In this document: piece after piece, positions 17,845-26,351 of the stretch
How the letters are laid out: every line of letters starts with the position of its first letter
Numbering within the stretch: position 1 is the stretch's first letter
The notes under the pieces: model-generated
The model's database searches: none
What the model was told of the DNA's origin: nothing
What the model saw: the letters and a program-made list of their open reading frames with translations, nothing else
Translations under genes and position numbers: made by a program
Assembly (NCBI GenBank): GCA_027673765.1
Contig: JAQDWB010000008.1
Span: 32,782 to 96,781, forward strand
Length of the DNA stretch: 64,000 bases
Reading direction: 5' to 3'
Source of the DNA: Coriobacteriaceae bacterium AM113-163
Lineage (GTDB): Bacteria; Actinomycetota; Coriobacteriia; Coriobacteriales; Coriobacteriaceae

Positions 17845-19340
17845 ACGCCCTCCTCGATAATGCGGTAGACATACTCCATGTCGAGCGCCCCGCGCACGAC
17901 GTCGGCCAGGCGGTCAAACTCGCGCGCACGGTGATCGGCCGCGGACGCCGCGCCCGCAGCACCCACGACGCTCTCGGGCAGGCCGCGCATGCGCGCGAGC
18001 GAGCGCGCGAGGGCGAGCGCAACCCCCGGTTCGTCGAACAGGCCGTGGAGATAGGTTCCGAACACGTTTCCGCAGGCCGCGCCTTCTGGTTTGCCGCCAA
18101 TCGTGCCCACAGGGGCGCAGGAGACGGTCGTTTCGCCGTCGTGAATCTCGTACCCGCGCGCCGTCATGCCGTTCCACACCGAGAACGCGCCTTGGGCGCC
18201 CGTGATGCGCAGTGCCGACTGGGCGAGGCGCTTTTCCTCCTTGAACACCGTACTTGCAGGGATGAGCCCGAGCCCGCGCGCGGTGCCAGCGCCTTCCCTG
18301 CCGTGCGGGTCGGAAAGCTCGTCTCCCAAAAGCTGGTAGCCACCGCATATGCCGAGCACCGGCGTGCCCGCGCCCGAAAGCGCGCGTACACAGGCCCCGA
18401 TGCCGCTAGCCGCAAGCCAGCGCGCGTCGTCGAGCGTGGTCTTCGAGCCGGGAAGCACCACCAGGTCGGGTCGGCCCAGATCGGTCGTCGAGGAAACGTA
18501 GCGCACGCCCACGCCGGGCACGCGCGAAAGCGGGTCGAAGTCGGTGAAGTTCGACAGATGCGGAAGACGCACGACGGCGACGTCGATGACGCCGCGCGCC
18601 TCGCGGGCAGATAGGCGCGGCGCGAGCGAGTCCTCGTCGTCCAGGTCGAGCGTAAGATACGGCACGACCCCCACGACGGGAACCCCGCACATCTTCTCGA
18701 GCGGGGCCAAACCCGGGCGCAGGATTTCCACATCGCCGCGGAACTTGTTCACCACAAGCCCCCGCAAAAGCGCGCGGTCCTCGGGCGCAAGGAGCGCGAC
18801 CGTGCCGTAGAGCTGGGCAAACACCCCGCCTGGGTCGATGTCGCCCGCGAGCAGCACGGGGGAGGACACGGCGCGCGCGAGCCCCATGTTGACGATGTCG
18901 TTTTCGGCAAGGTTGATTTCGGCGGGGCTGCCGGCGCCCTCGATGACGATGACGTCGTTTTCCTCCGCGAGCGAATCGAACGCCTCCAAAATCTGCGGCA
19001 TGAGCGCCTTCTTTCGCGCGAAGTAGTCCCTCGCAGCGAAGGCTCCCTGCGCCTTGCCGGCCACGATGAGCTGGCTTCGGTGGCCGCTTTCGGGCTTGAG
19101 CAGGATGGGGTTCATGCGCACGTCGGGCGCGATGCCGCACGCCTCGGCCTGCATGATCTGGGCGCGCCCCATCTCGAGCCCGTCGGCCGTGACACCGCTG
19201 TTGAGTGCCATGTTCTGGCTCTTGAAGGGAGTCACGCGCAGGCCGTCCTGCGAAAGCACGCGGCACAGCCCCGCCGCAAGCAGGCTCTTCCCCGCGTTCG
19301 ACATGGTGCCCTGGATCATGATGGGCTTCGCCCTACCCAC
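17841..19340 (-). CDS. cobQ: adenosylcobyric acid synthase (CbiP/CobQ)
   Basis: Amidates four side chains of adenosylcobyrinic acid a,c-diamide using glutamine. An N-terminal ATP-grasp-unrelated P-loop domain (MIQGTMSNAGKSLLAAGLCRVL, residues 8-29) is followed by FKSQNMALNSGVT and a C-terminal class I-like glutaminase domain. The latter has the nucleophile in LGICGGYQLLG and the His in NVFGTYLHGLFDE. I start at GTG 19340 because a perfect AAGGAGGT lies eight bases upstream; the alternative ATG is 19319. At 499 residues the length fits. It overlaps cobD by eight bases. Confidence 0.94.
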   Translation of the reverse strand: MGRAKPIMIQGTMSNAGKSLLAAGLCRVLSQDGLRVTPFKSQNMALNSGVTADGLEMGRAQIMQAEACGIAPDVRMNPILLKPESGHRSQLIVAGKAQGAFAARDYFARKKALMPQILEAFDSLAEENDVIVIEGAGSPAEINLAENDIVNMGLARAVSSPVLLAGDIDPGGVFAQLYGTVALLAPEDRALLRGLVVNKFRGDVEILRPGLAPLEKMCGVPVVGVVPYLTLDLDDEDSLAPRLSAREARGVIDVAVVRLPHLSNFTDFDPLSRVPGVGVRYVSSTTDLGRPDLVVLPGSKTTLDDARWLAASGIGACVRALSGAGTPVLGICGGYQLLGDELSDPHGREGAGTARGLGLIPASTVFKEEKRLAQSALRITGAQGAFSVWNGMTARGYEIHDGETTVSCAPVGTIGGKPEGAACGNVFGTYLHGLFDEPGVALALARSLARMRGLPESVVGAAGAASAADHRAREFDRLADVVRGALDMEYVYRIIEEGV

Positions 19341-20556
19341 GGGTATCGACCTCCTTCGCCGAGCCTCGGCCATCCGCGCCCGCCATAGCGCCGCTGAAAG
19401 AAGCGCCGCCCCGTTCGTCGGGTTCGCCTTCGCCCGATGCACCTTCCGCCCGAAGCACGCGGCTGAACGCCATCGCAAGCCGGGCGTTCTCCTTGCGCGT
19501 GCGCACCGCGACGCGGCACCAGAAACGGGACAGCACCGAAAACGAGTCGCACGTGCGGACCAAAACCCCCTGTTTATACAGGCGCTCGGGGATGTCTTTC
19601 GCCAGCGTGCGGACTAAAAGGAAGTTCGCATCCGACGGCACGACGGAAAGCCCGAGCGAGGAGAGCTCGTGGGAAAGCCACGCTCGCTCGCTCTCCAATA
19701 CATCGCGCGTGCGCGAGACGTATTCGACGTCTTCCAGGGCGGCGATACCCGCGGCCTCGGCGACCGAAGAGACGGGCCACGCCTGCCCCGCCCGGCGAAT
19801 CCCCTCGATGAGTTGGGCGTTTCCGCTGATCAGATATCCCAACCGCAACCCCGCCATTCCGTAGAGCTTGGTGAACGCGGAGAGCACGGCCACATGGCGC
19901 GAACACGCGGCGCGTGCGGCCACGCTCCTTTCGCGGGCGTCGGGCGCAAATCCGAGGAAGCACTCGTCCACGACGAGCAGCGCGCCCACCTGCTCGCAGC
20001 GGCAAGCCGCGGCATCGATCACACGGGGGTCGACGAGGCGCCCCGTCGGGTTGTTCGGATTGCAGAGGTACGCCACGTCTCCCGGCCCCTCGATCGCGCG
20101 GGCGAAGGAGGCGGGCACGTCGAAGTCGTCCGCTTCGGAGAGCGGGAACTCCTGCACGCATGCGCCGTAGTACGATGCCGCCTCCGCATATTCAGAGAAC
20201 GTCGGCGCGCACACGACGATGCGTTTCGGGCGCACCGCCGCTGCGAGCCGCCAGATGATGTCGGACGCGCCCGCGCCGCAGACGATAGTATCTTCGGGAA
20301 TGCCCTGGTCGCGCGCTAGCGCGCGAACGAGGGCGAGGCTTTCCCTATCGGGGTAGGCGTCGATTCGAGAAAGCGCCTTGCAAGCTGCGGCGACGGCGCG
20401 CGGCGAGGGGCCTGCCGGATTCACGTTCACCGAGAAGTCAATGAGGTCGGAGGCACCCCTATCGCAAGCGATGCCGAGCGATTGCGCGCTGCCCCCATGC
20501 GTGCGGGCGCGCAGGATTCCCCCGGCAGCCCGGGGCGCGGCGTGGTCTTTCCTCAT
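19333..20556 (-). CDS. cobD: L-threonine-O-3-phosphate decarboxylase-like aminotransferase
   Basis: A PLP-dependent fold type I enzyme (407 residues) of the HisC/CobD group. CobD makes (R)-1-amino-2-propanol phosphate for the nucleotide loop. Visible signatures are FSVNVNPAGPSPRAV, CNPNNPTGRLVDP, VVDECFLGF, and the PLP lysine in SAFTKLYGMAGLRLGYL. Place in the operon, next to cbiB, supports CobD over histidinol-phosphate aminotransferase. The start ATG at 20556 overlaps the cbiB stop (ATGA). A Gly/Ala/Glu-rich tail of about 35 residues follows the normal C-terminus. Confidence 0.88.
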   Translation of the reverse strand: MRKDHAAPRAAGGILRARTHGGSAQSLGIACDRGASDLIDFSVNVNPAGPSPRAVAAACKALSRIDAYPDRESLALVRALARDQGIPEDTIVCGAGASDIIWRLAAAVRPKRIVVCAPTFSEYAEAASYYGACVQEFPLSEADDFDVPASFARAIEGPGDVAYLCNPNNPTGRLVDPRVIDAAACRCEQVGALLVVDECFLGFAPDARERSVAARAACSRHVAVLSAFTKLYGMAGLRLGYLISGNAQLIEGIRRAGQAWPVSSVAEAAGIAALEDVEYVSRTRDVLESERAWLSHELSSLGLSVVPSDANFLLVRTLAKDIPERLYKQGVLVRTCDSFSVLSRFWCRVAVRTRKENARLAMAFSRVLRAEGASGEGEPDERGGASFSGAMAGADGRGSAKEVDTRG

Positions 20557-21527
20557 GCCATCGCCCCCACGGCGAGTACGACCGCCGCGCGCGCGGCGCC
20601 GAAGACGACGAGCGCGCATACGGACGCGGCGAGCATGAGCCTTGTCGCCCGGGCGATGTCGCCCCACTCGATTTCGCGGGACGCGTCGCCTATCGTCGGT
20701 TTCTCAACGAGCTTGCCGAAATACACCGCGGGTCCTGCCAGGCGCAGTCCGAGCGCACCCGCGCACGCCGACTCGGTCTGCGCCGCGTTCGGGCTCGCAT
20801 GGCGACGTCTGTCGCGGCGCCAGATGCGCGCCGCCCCGCGCGCGTCGAGCCCGACGATCGGGCACACGGCGATCATGAACAGGGCCGATAACCGCGAGGG
20901 AATCCAGTTCACCGCATCGTCGAGGCGCGCCGAGGCGCAGCCGAAGTCGATGTAGCGCTCGTTTTTGTAGCCCACCATGCTGTCGAGCGTGTTCACCGCC
21001 TTGTACGCCATGCCCAAGGGCGCACCCCCGATCATAAGGTAGAAAAGCGGCGCGATGACACCGTCGCTCGCGTTCTCCGCCACCGTTTCCACGGCGGCGC
21101 GCGCGACGCCCTGCTCGTCGAGAACAGACGTGTCACGTCCCACGATGAGCCCGACGGCTTCGCGCGCCGCGACAAGTCCGCCCTTCGAGAACGCGCGGGC
21201 AACGGCCAGGCTCTGGCGGCGCAGCTCGCATGCCGCGAGAATCTGATAGCTCGCCCATGCCTCGGCCACGAAGCGCAAGCCGGAGTGAACCATGCCGCAA
21301 AGATGCAGGATTCCCCAGGTCAAAAGCCCACACGCAAGCGGAAGCGCCACGGCGAGCACAAGCCCTGCGGCGCGCGTACCCGCGGACGTTTGCGGGAATG
21401 CGCCCCGCAGGCGGCCTTCGGCCCACGTGATCGCGCGCCCCATGGCGACGACGGGATGGGGAAGCCAGCGCGGGTCGCCGAAGGCAAGGTCGGCCGCGAA
21501 CCCGGCGGCGACGGCAAGAATCGTCAT
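20553..21527 (-). CDS. cbiB: adenosylcobinamide-phosphate synthase (CbiB)
   Basis: Attaches aminopropanol (phosphate) to adenosylcobyric acid at the membrane. The start ATG 21527 (MTILAVAAGFAADLAFGDP) overlaps the previous stop by one base. GDPRWLPHPVVAMGRAI, ETVAENASDGVIAPLFYLM and AYKAVNTLDSMVGYKN are CbiB signatures. About four hydrophobic segments make it an integral membrane protein. It has 324 residues, the usual length. Confidence 0.95.
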   Translation of the reverse strand: MTILAVAAGFAADLAFGDPRWLPHPVVAMGRAITWAEGRLRGAFPQTSAGTRAAGLVLAVALPLACGLLTWGILHLCGMVHSGLRFVAEAWASYQILAACELRRQSLAVARAFSKGGLVAAREAVGLIVGRDTSVLDEQGVARAAVETVAENASDGVIAPLFYLMIGGAPLGMAYKAVNTLDSMVGYKNERYIDFGCASARLDDAVNWIPSRLSALFMIAVCPIVGLDARGAARIWRRDRRRHASPNAAQTESACAGALGLRLAGPAVYFGKLVEKPTIGDASREIEWGDIARATRLMLAASVCALVVFGAARAAVVLAVGAMA

Positions 21528-22528
21528 CACCGGGCATCGCCCCCCGAAGCGGGGCGAACGTCGCGAAGGCAGCGCCCATCCCAAGTGGCGGCCCATGCGC
21601 CGCCCGGCTCGGTATGCACGTCGAAGTATCCCATTTTCGGGACAGCTAGCTCGGAGAGCAGCGCTTTCACGGTACCCGTGTGAACGACGAAGACGGCGCG
21701 CCCACTCCCCTGGGCGCGCTCCGATTCGCACGCCTCCCGAAACGCCGCGATGACGCGGCGGGTGAAATCGCTCTTGCCCTCGCCATGCGGGCAGCGCGTC
21801 TCGCACCAGGAGTCTACCCAGGCGCGATAGCGCGCATCCTCTTTAAGCTCGGCGGCGCTTCGCCCCTCGAAGTCGCCGAAATCCATCTCGCGCAGACCGG
21901 GGCACGCCATAAGCTCCGCGTTCGGGAAGAGGATGCGCGCCGTCTGGTCGGTGCGGGCCATGCCGCTCGTGATAACACGGAACACGTCACGATCGCACGC
22001 GAGGTCGCGCAAAGCGCGCTCGCCCGCACTCGACAGGGGCTCGTCGGTGCCCGCCCCGCTGTAGCGATGGTCTTCCGTGCCCGCCGTGGCACCATGGCGC
22101 ACGAAGACGACTTCCAAAGGCGCACCCGCGCCCTGCGTCCCTCGAGGTGCATCGGCAAGGTTTCCTTTGATGACCTGGGGAATCCCGCACATCATGCGCA
22201 CGACGACGTCGGCGCGCGCAGCGAGCGCGCATCCCAGGCGCCCCGCGCGCTCGCGCCATTGGGCGTCTTCCGCACTCATGGGGACGACCCCCGAGCCGAC
22301 CAAGGGCAGAATCACTGCGTCGAAGCCGATCAGCCGCTCGAGCGCCCGGTCAGCGTCGAGCGCGCGTACGAGTTCCTCAGCACGGTATGCGACGCGGCCG
22401 GCAAAAGCCGCGGGCACGCCGCCCTCCGCAAGCTGCGCCGCGTCGACGAAATCGTCCGCCGCGAACCCGAGTTTTTCGCGCACGAAGGTCCTCTTCCCCG
22501 AATGCGCGCCACCTACCACGAGCATCAT
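21527..22528 (-). CDS. fusion: degenerate CobU-like domain plus CobC-like phosphatase
   Basis: Residues 1-150 resemble the CobU kinase/guanylyltransferase: P-loop VVGGAHSGKR, VGSGVVP and MCGIPQVIKGN. The middle guanylylation-histidine segment is missing, and R replaces S/T after the P-loop lysine. Residues about 165-333 are a histidine phosphatase (VVFVRHGAT, YSGAGTDEPLSSAGERAL, VVHTGTVKALL) like CobC, which dephosphorylates alpha-ribazole or adenosylcobalamin phosphate. The start overlaps the cobS stop (ATGA). A full-length CobU is encoded two genes upstream, so the fused domain is probably structural or altered. Confidence 0.8.
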   Translation of the reverse strand: MMLVVGGAHSGKRTFVREKLGFAADDFVDAAQLAEGGVPAAFAGRVAYRAEELVRALDADRALERLIGFDAVILPLVGSGVVPMSAEDAQWRERAGRLGCALAARADVVVRMMCGIPQVIKGNLADAPRGTQGAGAPLEVVFVRHGATAGTEDHRYSGAGTDEPLSSAGERALRDLACDRDVFRVITSGMARTDQTARILFPNAELMACPGLREMDFGDFEGRSAAELKEDARYRAWVDSWCETRCPHGEGKSDFTRRVIAAFREACESERAQGSGRAVFVVHTGTVKALLSELAVPKMGYFDVHTEPGGAWAATWDGRCLRDVRPASGGDAR

Positions 22529-23292
22529 AGGAGCATGCCCCCCACCACCAGCATGGCAAGCATCGCGAGCTCGGCCCATTGCAGAAACCATCCGGCCAAA
22601 TCCCCCGTCACCCCGCCGAAGCGGGACAGGGCAACATGGCGGTACCACGCGAGCACCAAAAGCCCCGCCACCGCCATAAAGGCGCCGACGGCCTGAGCGC
22701 ACGCGACCATCCCTGCAGCCGAAGCCGCAGCGAAAGCGCAAAGCGGCACGACGATCGCCGCGCGCTTCTTCGCAGGCGAGAGCCCCGCGGCCATGCCGTC
22801 CGCCCGCGCGGCAGGCCAGCATTCAACGGCGAGTCCCGAAAGCGCGCGGGAGAACACGAGCGAGCACAGAAGCGCGAGGAACGCCCCCGCCGTAAGCGGC
22901 AGCGCGGTGAACAGGGAAAACTGCAGAATAAGGTACACAACAACACCGATGACCCCGAAGGCGCCCGCCCGCGGATCGTGCATGATCTCGAGCTTTCGCT
23001 CGCGCGGGGCCCAACTTGCAAGCGCATCGGAGGTGTCGCAGAGCCCGTCTAGGTGGATGCCTCCCGTCACCGCCACAGGCAGCGCCGCGAGCACGGCCGC
23101 GACGATGGTCGCGGGCACGCCGAGCAGGTTCGCCACGTGCCCCCACGCCGTCATGAGGAAGCCTTCCGCAAGGCCCACCAGGGGAAACGCGGCAAGTGCA
23201 TGGGTTGACCCGAAATCGGTCCAGGCCGATTTCGGGACGGGGATGCGCGAGAACGTTCCGAACGCCGCGCCGATTGCCTCTGCTATCTTCAC
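22525..23292 (-). CDS. cobS: adenosylcobinamide-GDP ribazoletransferase (cobalamin synthase)
   Basis: Joins adenosylcobinamide-GDP to alpha-ribazole (phosphate) in the membrane. It starts at GTG 23292, whose codon overlaps the cobU stop. Signatures are FSRIPVP near residue 14, the acidic GGIHLDGLCDTSDAL near 75, and MHDPRAGAFGVIGV near 102, which bind metal and substrate. Five to six hydrophobic segments follow. Length of 255 residues is typical. Confidence 0.95.
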   Translation of the reverse strand: MKIAEAIGAAFGTFSRIPVPKSAWTDFGSTHALAAFPLVGLAEGFLMTAWGHVANLLGVPATIVAAVLAALPVAVTGGIHLDGLCDTSDALASWAPRERKLEIMHDPRAGAFGVIGVVVYLILQFSLFTALPLTAGAFLALLCSLVFSRALSGLAVECWPAARADGMAAGLSPAKKRAAIVVPLCAFAAASAAGMVACAQAVGAFMAVAGLLVLAWYRHVALSRFGGVTGDLAGWFLQWAELAMLAMLVVGGMLL

Positions 23293-23837
23293 CTTGTAGG
23301 TCCTTCGCCTTTCATCCACACGGGAATCCCGCATACCACTTCGACTGCATGGTCGGCCAGCGCCGCCACGCCCGCGTTCACGCGCGCGAGCGCGTGCCTC
23401 CATGCCTCGGTCCCTTCATCGTAACGCATCCCATCGGCGAACACGTCGACGGTGACCACCACCGTATACGCAGCGGCCTGAGCGAGCCGTTCGATGCCTC
23501 CGAGTACCTCGCGCGCCGCAGCGTCGGGGTCACGCGGGGACAAGCCGCCTTCCGCGAAGAGCTCGTTCGCAACCAGGTTGCCCACGTCCTCCAAAAGAAG
23601 TGTGCAGCCGCGCGGAAGCCCGGGCGCTGCGGCGCCCACGTCACGCGAGCACTCGAGGGTGGAAAACCCTTTGCCTTCGCGCAGCGCCCGATGGCGCGCG
23701 ATGCGGCGGGCGCCCTCTTCCCCGAAGGGCTCCATCGTTGCCAGGTACACGCGAGGGCCGTCGTGCCCGAGGCACAGGGACTCGGCGTAGGCGCTCTTGC
23801 CGCTCGCAGCGGCGCCGATGACGAGCGTCACCGTCAT
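23289..23837 (-). CDS. cobU: adenosylcobinamide kinase / guanylyltransferase
   Basis: Phosphorylates adenosylcobinamide and transfers GMP to it. The P-loop GAAASGKS starts near residue 8, IARHRALRE near 46 holds the guanylylated histidine, and CGIPVWMKG is at the C-terminus. The usual central motif NEVGxGIVP is not recognisable here (VDVFADGMRYDEG instead), whereas the fused CobU-like domain two genes away keeps a VVP version. I trim the ORF to ATG 23837 (MTVTLVIGAAASGKS), which overlaps the cobT stop (ATGA). It has 182 residues. Confidence 0.9.
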   Translation of the reverse strand: MTVTLVIGAAASGKSAYAESLCLGHDGPRVYLATMEPFGEEGARRIARHRALREGKGFSTLECSRDVGAAAPGLPRGCTLLLEDVGNLVANELFAEGGLSPRDPDAAAREVLGGIERLAQAAAYTVVVTVDVFADGMRYDEGTEAWRHALARVNAGVAALADHAVEVVCGIPVWMKGEGPTR

Positions 23838-24976
23838 TTCCCGGCCTCGAAATGCTCGTAAGCAGCCATGCCAGTCGCCGTGAACGTCTTCCCATCCCGG
23901 TACACGCGCAGCGCCGAATCCAGAAGGGGGAGATACGCCATGGCGCCCGCGCCCTCGCCCAAGTGCATGCCTGCGTCGAGGGGCGCCTTTATGCCGAGCT
24001 CGCGAAGGAGCTCCCGGCTTGCGGGTTCGCTTGATGCGTGGGTGCCCACGAGGTAGCCCAAGGCGTTGGGGCACAGGCGCGCCGCGCACAGGGCCGCCGT
24101 GCAGGATATGACCCCGTCGAGGAGCGCCGGCGCCTTCGAGACCGCGGCCCCCAGGTAGAAGCCGCACATCGCAGCGATGTCGAAGCCGCCCACCTTCGAG
24201 AGCACGTCGATCGGGTCGGCGGGATCGGGCGAGTTCGCGTCGATAGCGCGCTCGACCACGTCGCGCTTGCGCGCGAGCGAGGCGTCCGAGAGCCCCGCGC
24301 CGCGCCCGACAAGGCTCCGCGCGTCCGCCCGGATGAGCACTGCGGCCACCGCCGCCGAGGTGGTCGTGTTGCCGATGCCCATCTCGCCCGCGGCGAGAAG
24401 GCGCACGCCGGAGCGGGCAAGCCCGCACGCGACGGCGATTCCGACCTCGATCGCGCGCACGGCCCCATCGCGAGACATAGCGGAGCCGTGAGCGATGTTG
24501 CCGCTCCCCCGCCGCACGTTCGCGCGCACCATGCGCGCGTCTTCTATGCCCCGGGCCATACCCACGTCGACGGGCACGACCTCGGCACCCGCGAACGCCG
24601 CCATGCGGCAGGCGCTCGCGGCCCCCTCGCACATGTTGCGCGCGACGGCTCGCGTCACATCTTGCCCGCTTTGCGACACGCCTTCGGCAATGACCCCGTT
24701 GTCGGAGAAGAATACCGCGAGCGCACGGGGAAACTCGGCCACCTCGGCGCTCCCCTGAGCTGCGGCGATACACGCGACGGCGTCTTCAAAGTCGCCCAAT
24801 CCCCCCAAGGGGTGCGCGATGGAGTCCCACGCGGCGTACGCGGCGGCACGGGCGCACTCGTCTGCGGGCGCGATCCGGGAAAGCGCGGCTTCGAGCACGG
24901 CGCCCGGCGCCGACGAGAACGCGCGCTCGACTTCCTCGCGGATGCAGGCAAGCGCGGTTTCGGTTGCTTCAGCCAT
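23834..24976 (-). CDS. cobT: nicotinate-nucleotide:dimethylbenzimidazole phosphoribosyltransferase
   Basis: Makes alpha-ribazole 5'-phosphate (or another lower-ligand nucleotide) from nicotinate mononucleotide. AAGEMGIGNTTTSAA near residue 195 and the catalytic glutamate in HLGEGAGAMAYLPLLDSA near 340 are the family marks. The start ATG 24976 has GGGAGGAGG just upstream and overlaps cbiA by eight bases. It has 380 residues, slightly longer than usual. No bluB or bza genes for making the lower ligand are in the window, so the base is unknown. Confidence 0.94.
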   Translation of the reverse strand: MAEATETALACIREEVERAFSSAPGAVLEAALSRIAPADECARAAAYAAWDSIAHPLGGLGDFEDAVACIAAAQGSAEVAEFPRALAVFFSDNGVIAEGVSQSGQDVTRAVARNMCEGAASACRMAAFAGAEVVPVDVGMARGIEDARMVRANVRRGSGNIAHGSAMSRDGAVRAIEVGIAVACGLARSGVRLLAAGEMGIGNTTTSAAVAAVLIRADARSLVGRGAGLSDASLARKRDVVERAIDANSPDPADPIDVLSKVGGFDIAAMCGFYLGAAVSKAPALLDGVISCTAALCAARLCPNALGYLVGTHASSEPASRELLRELGIKAPLDAGMHLGEGAGAMAYLPLLDSALRVYRDGKTFTATGMAAYEHFEAGK

Positions 24977-26351
24977 GCCGCCTCCTCCCTGCGAACGACG
25001 CTGCGGCAGACGCGAACGCGCGCGCAACGTCGGGGTTCGCAGGATAGTACACATGCGGGAAGCCCGCCACCAGGGACGGGGTGGTCGTCATGCACGGCCA
25101 GCCCTTGTCGCGCCGGGGCTTCTGCGCCCAGAAGTCGCCGCCCGGGCAGGTGGACTGCCAGTAGTGGAACTCGTGCGCGCGGATGCGTGTGCCGCGCGGC
25201 CCGTAGAGCCCGTCGCGTTGGGAAGTAAGCTCCACGTACCCGAAATGGGACAGCCTTCCCCCGTTCTCGCTTGCGCCCTCAAGGGCGCCCGCAACAGGCC
25301 AGCGCCGCCCCTCGCTATCGGCGATTTCGCGCTGCAGGTACAGAAACCCACCGCATTCGGCAACCGTCGGCATGCCGGATTCCACCGCGCGCCGCACGGC
25401 CGCGCGCATCGGCGCGTTCTCGGAGAGCTGTCGCGCATGGAGCTCCGGGTAGCCGCCCCCCAGATAGAGCGCGCTTGTCCCCCGGGGCAACTCGCTATCA
25501 CACAGGGGGCTGAAAAAGGCCAGCTCGCAACCCAGGTCCTCGAGCGCGCGCAGATTCTCCTCGTAATAGAACGAGAACGCCTCGTCACGCGCGACGGCGA
25601 CGATGGGCCGCGCTCCCGCGATCGGCTCCAACCGGTAAGGTTCCTCGCGGATATCGGGTGCCGTCGCCGCTATTTCGAGCAAGCGGTCGACGTCGATGCT
25701 CTTTTCCACCAGCTCGGCCATCTTGTCGATGCGCGCGGAGAGCTGCTCGACCTCGTCGGCGGTCACAAGCCCCAGATGCCGGCTTTCGAGCGAGAACGCC
25801 TCGTCGGCGGGGATATTCCCCAAAACCGCGACGCCCGTGTGCTTCTCGATCGCAGGCGCCGCGTAGGCGCAGGCAGCGGCGCTCGTCTTGTTCAGCACGA
25901 CGCCGTGCACGTTCGCACAAGGCAGGAACTCGGCGATGCCGCGGATTACAGCGGCGAGCGATAAAGACGCCCCGCGCCCGTTCACCACTAAAACGACCGG
26001 CGTTTCCGTGTCGCGCGCAACCTGGTAGCTGCTCGCGTCGGCCACGCCGGGCGCCATGCCGTCGTATAAGCCCATAACCCCCTCGAGCACCTCGACATCC
26101 GCGCCCGCGGCGCCGCGTGCGAGCAGGGCGCGCAGCGTCGGGGCGTCGGTGAAGAAGCCGTCTAAATTGCCCGAGCGCGCACCCACGACGCGGCGATGAA
26201 AGAGCGGGTCAATGTAGTCGGGGCCGCATTTGAAGGCCGCGCATGCAAGGCCGCGGCGCGCGAGCGCGCGCAGGAGCGCGCACGTGACGACCGTCTTGCC
26301 GCTCCCGCTCGAGGGCGCAGCGACCATGAAGCGCGGAATGAACGTGCTCAC
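24969..26351 (-). CDS. cbiA: cobyrinic acid a,c-diamide synthase
   Basis: Amidates the a and c side chains of (cobalt-containing) cobyrinic acid with glutamine and ATP. The P-loop APSSGSGKTVVTCALL begins at residue 12, and FKCGPDYIDP follows. The C-terminal glutaminase half has ALYLGGGYPELHA and AECGGFLYL with the nucleophile Cys, plus EFHYW. It starts at GTG 26351, overlapping the cbiET stop by four bases. It has 460 residues, the usual length. Confidence 0.95.
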   Translation of the reverse strand: MSTFIPRFMVAAPSSGSGKTVVTCALLRALARRGLACAAFKCGPDYIDPLFHRRVVGARSGNLDGFFTDAPTLRALLARGAAGADVEVLEGVMGLYDGMAPGVADASSYQVARDTETPVVLVVNGRGASLSLAAVIRGIAEFLPCANVHGVVLNKTSAAACAYAAPAIEKHTGVAVLGNIPADEAFSLESRHLGLVTADEVEQLSARIDKMAELVEKSIDVDRLLEIAATAPDIREEPYRLEPIAGARPIVAVARDEAFSFYYEENLRALEDLGCELAFFSPLCDSELPRGTSALYLGGGYPELHARQLSENAPMRAAVRRAVESGMPTVAECGGFLYLQREIADSEGRRWPVAGALEGASENGGRLSHFGYVELTSQRDGLYGPRGTRIRAHEFHYWQSTCPGGDFWAQKPRRDKGWPCMTTTPSLVAGFPHVYYPANPDVARAFASAAASFAGRRRHG

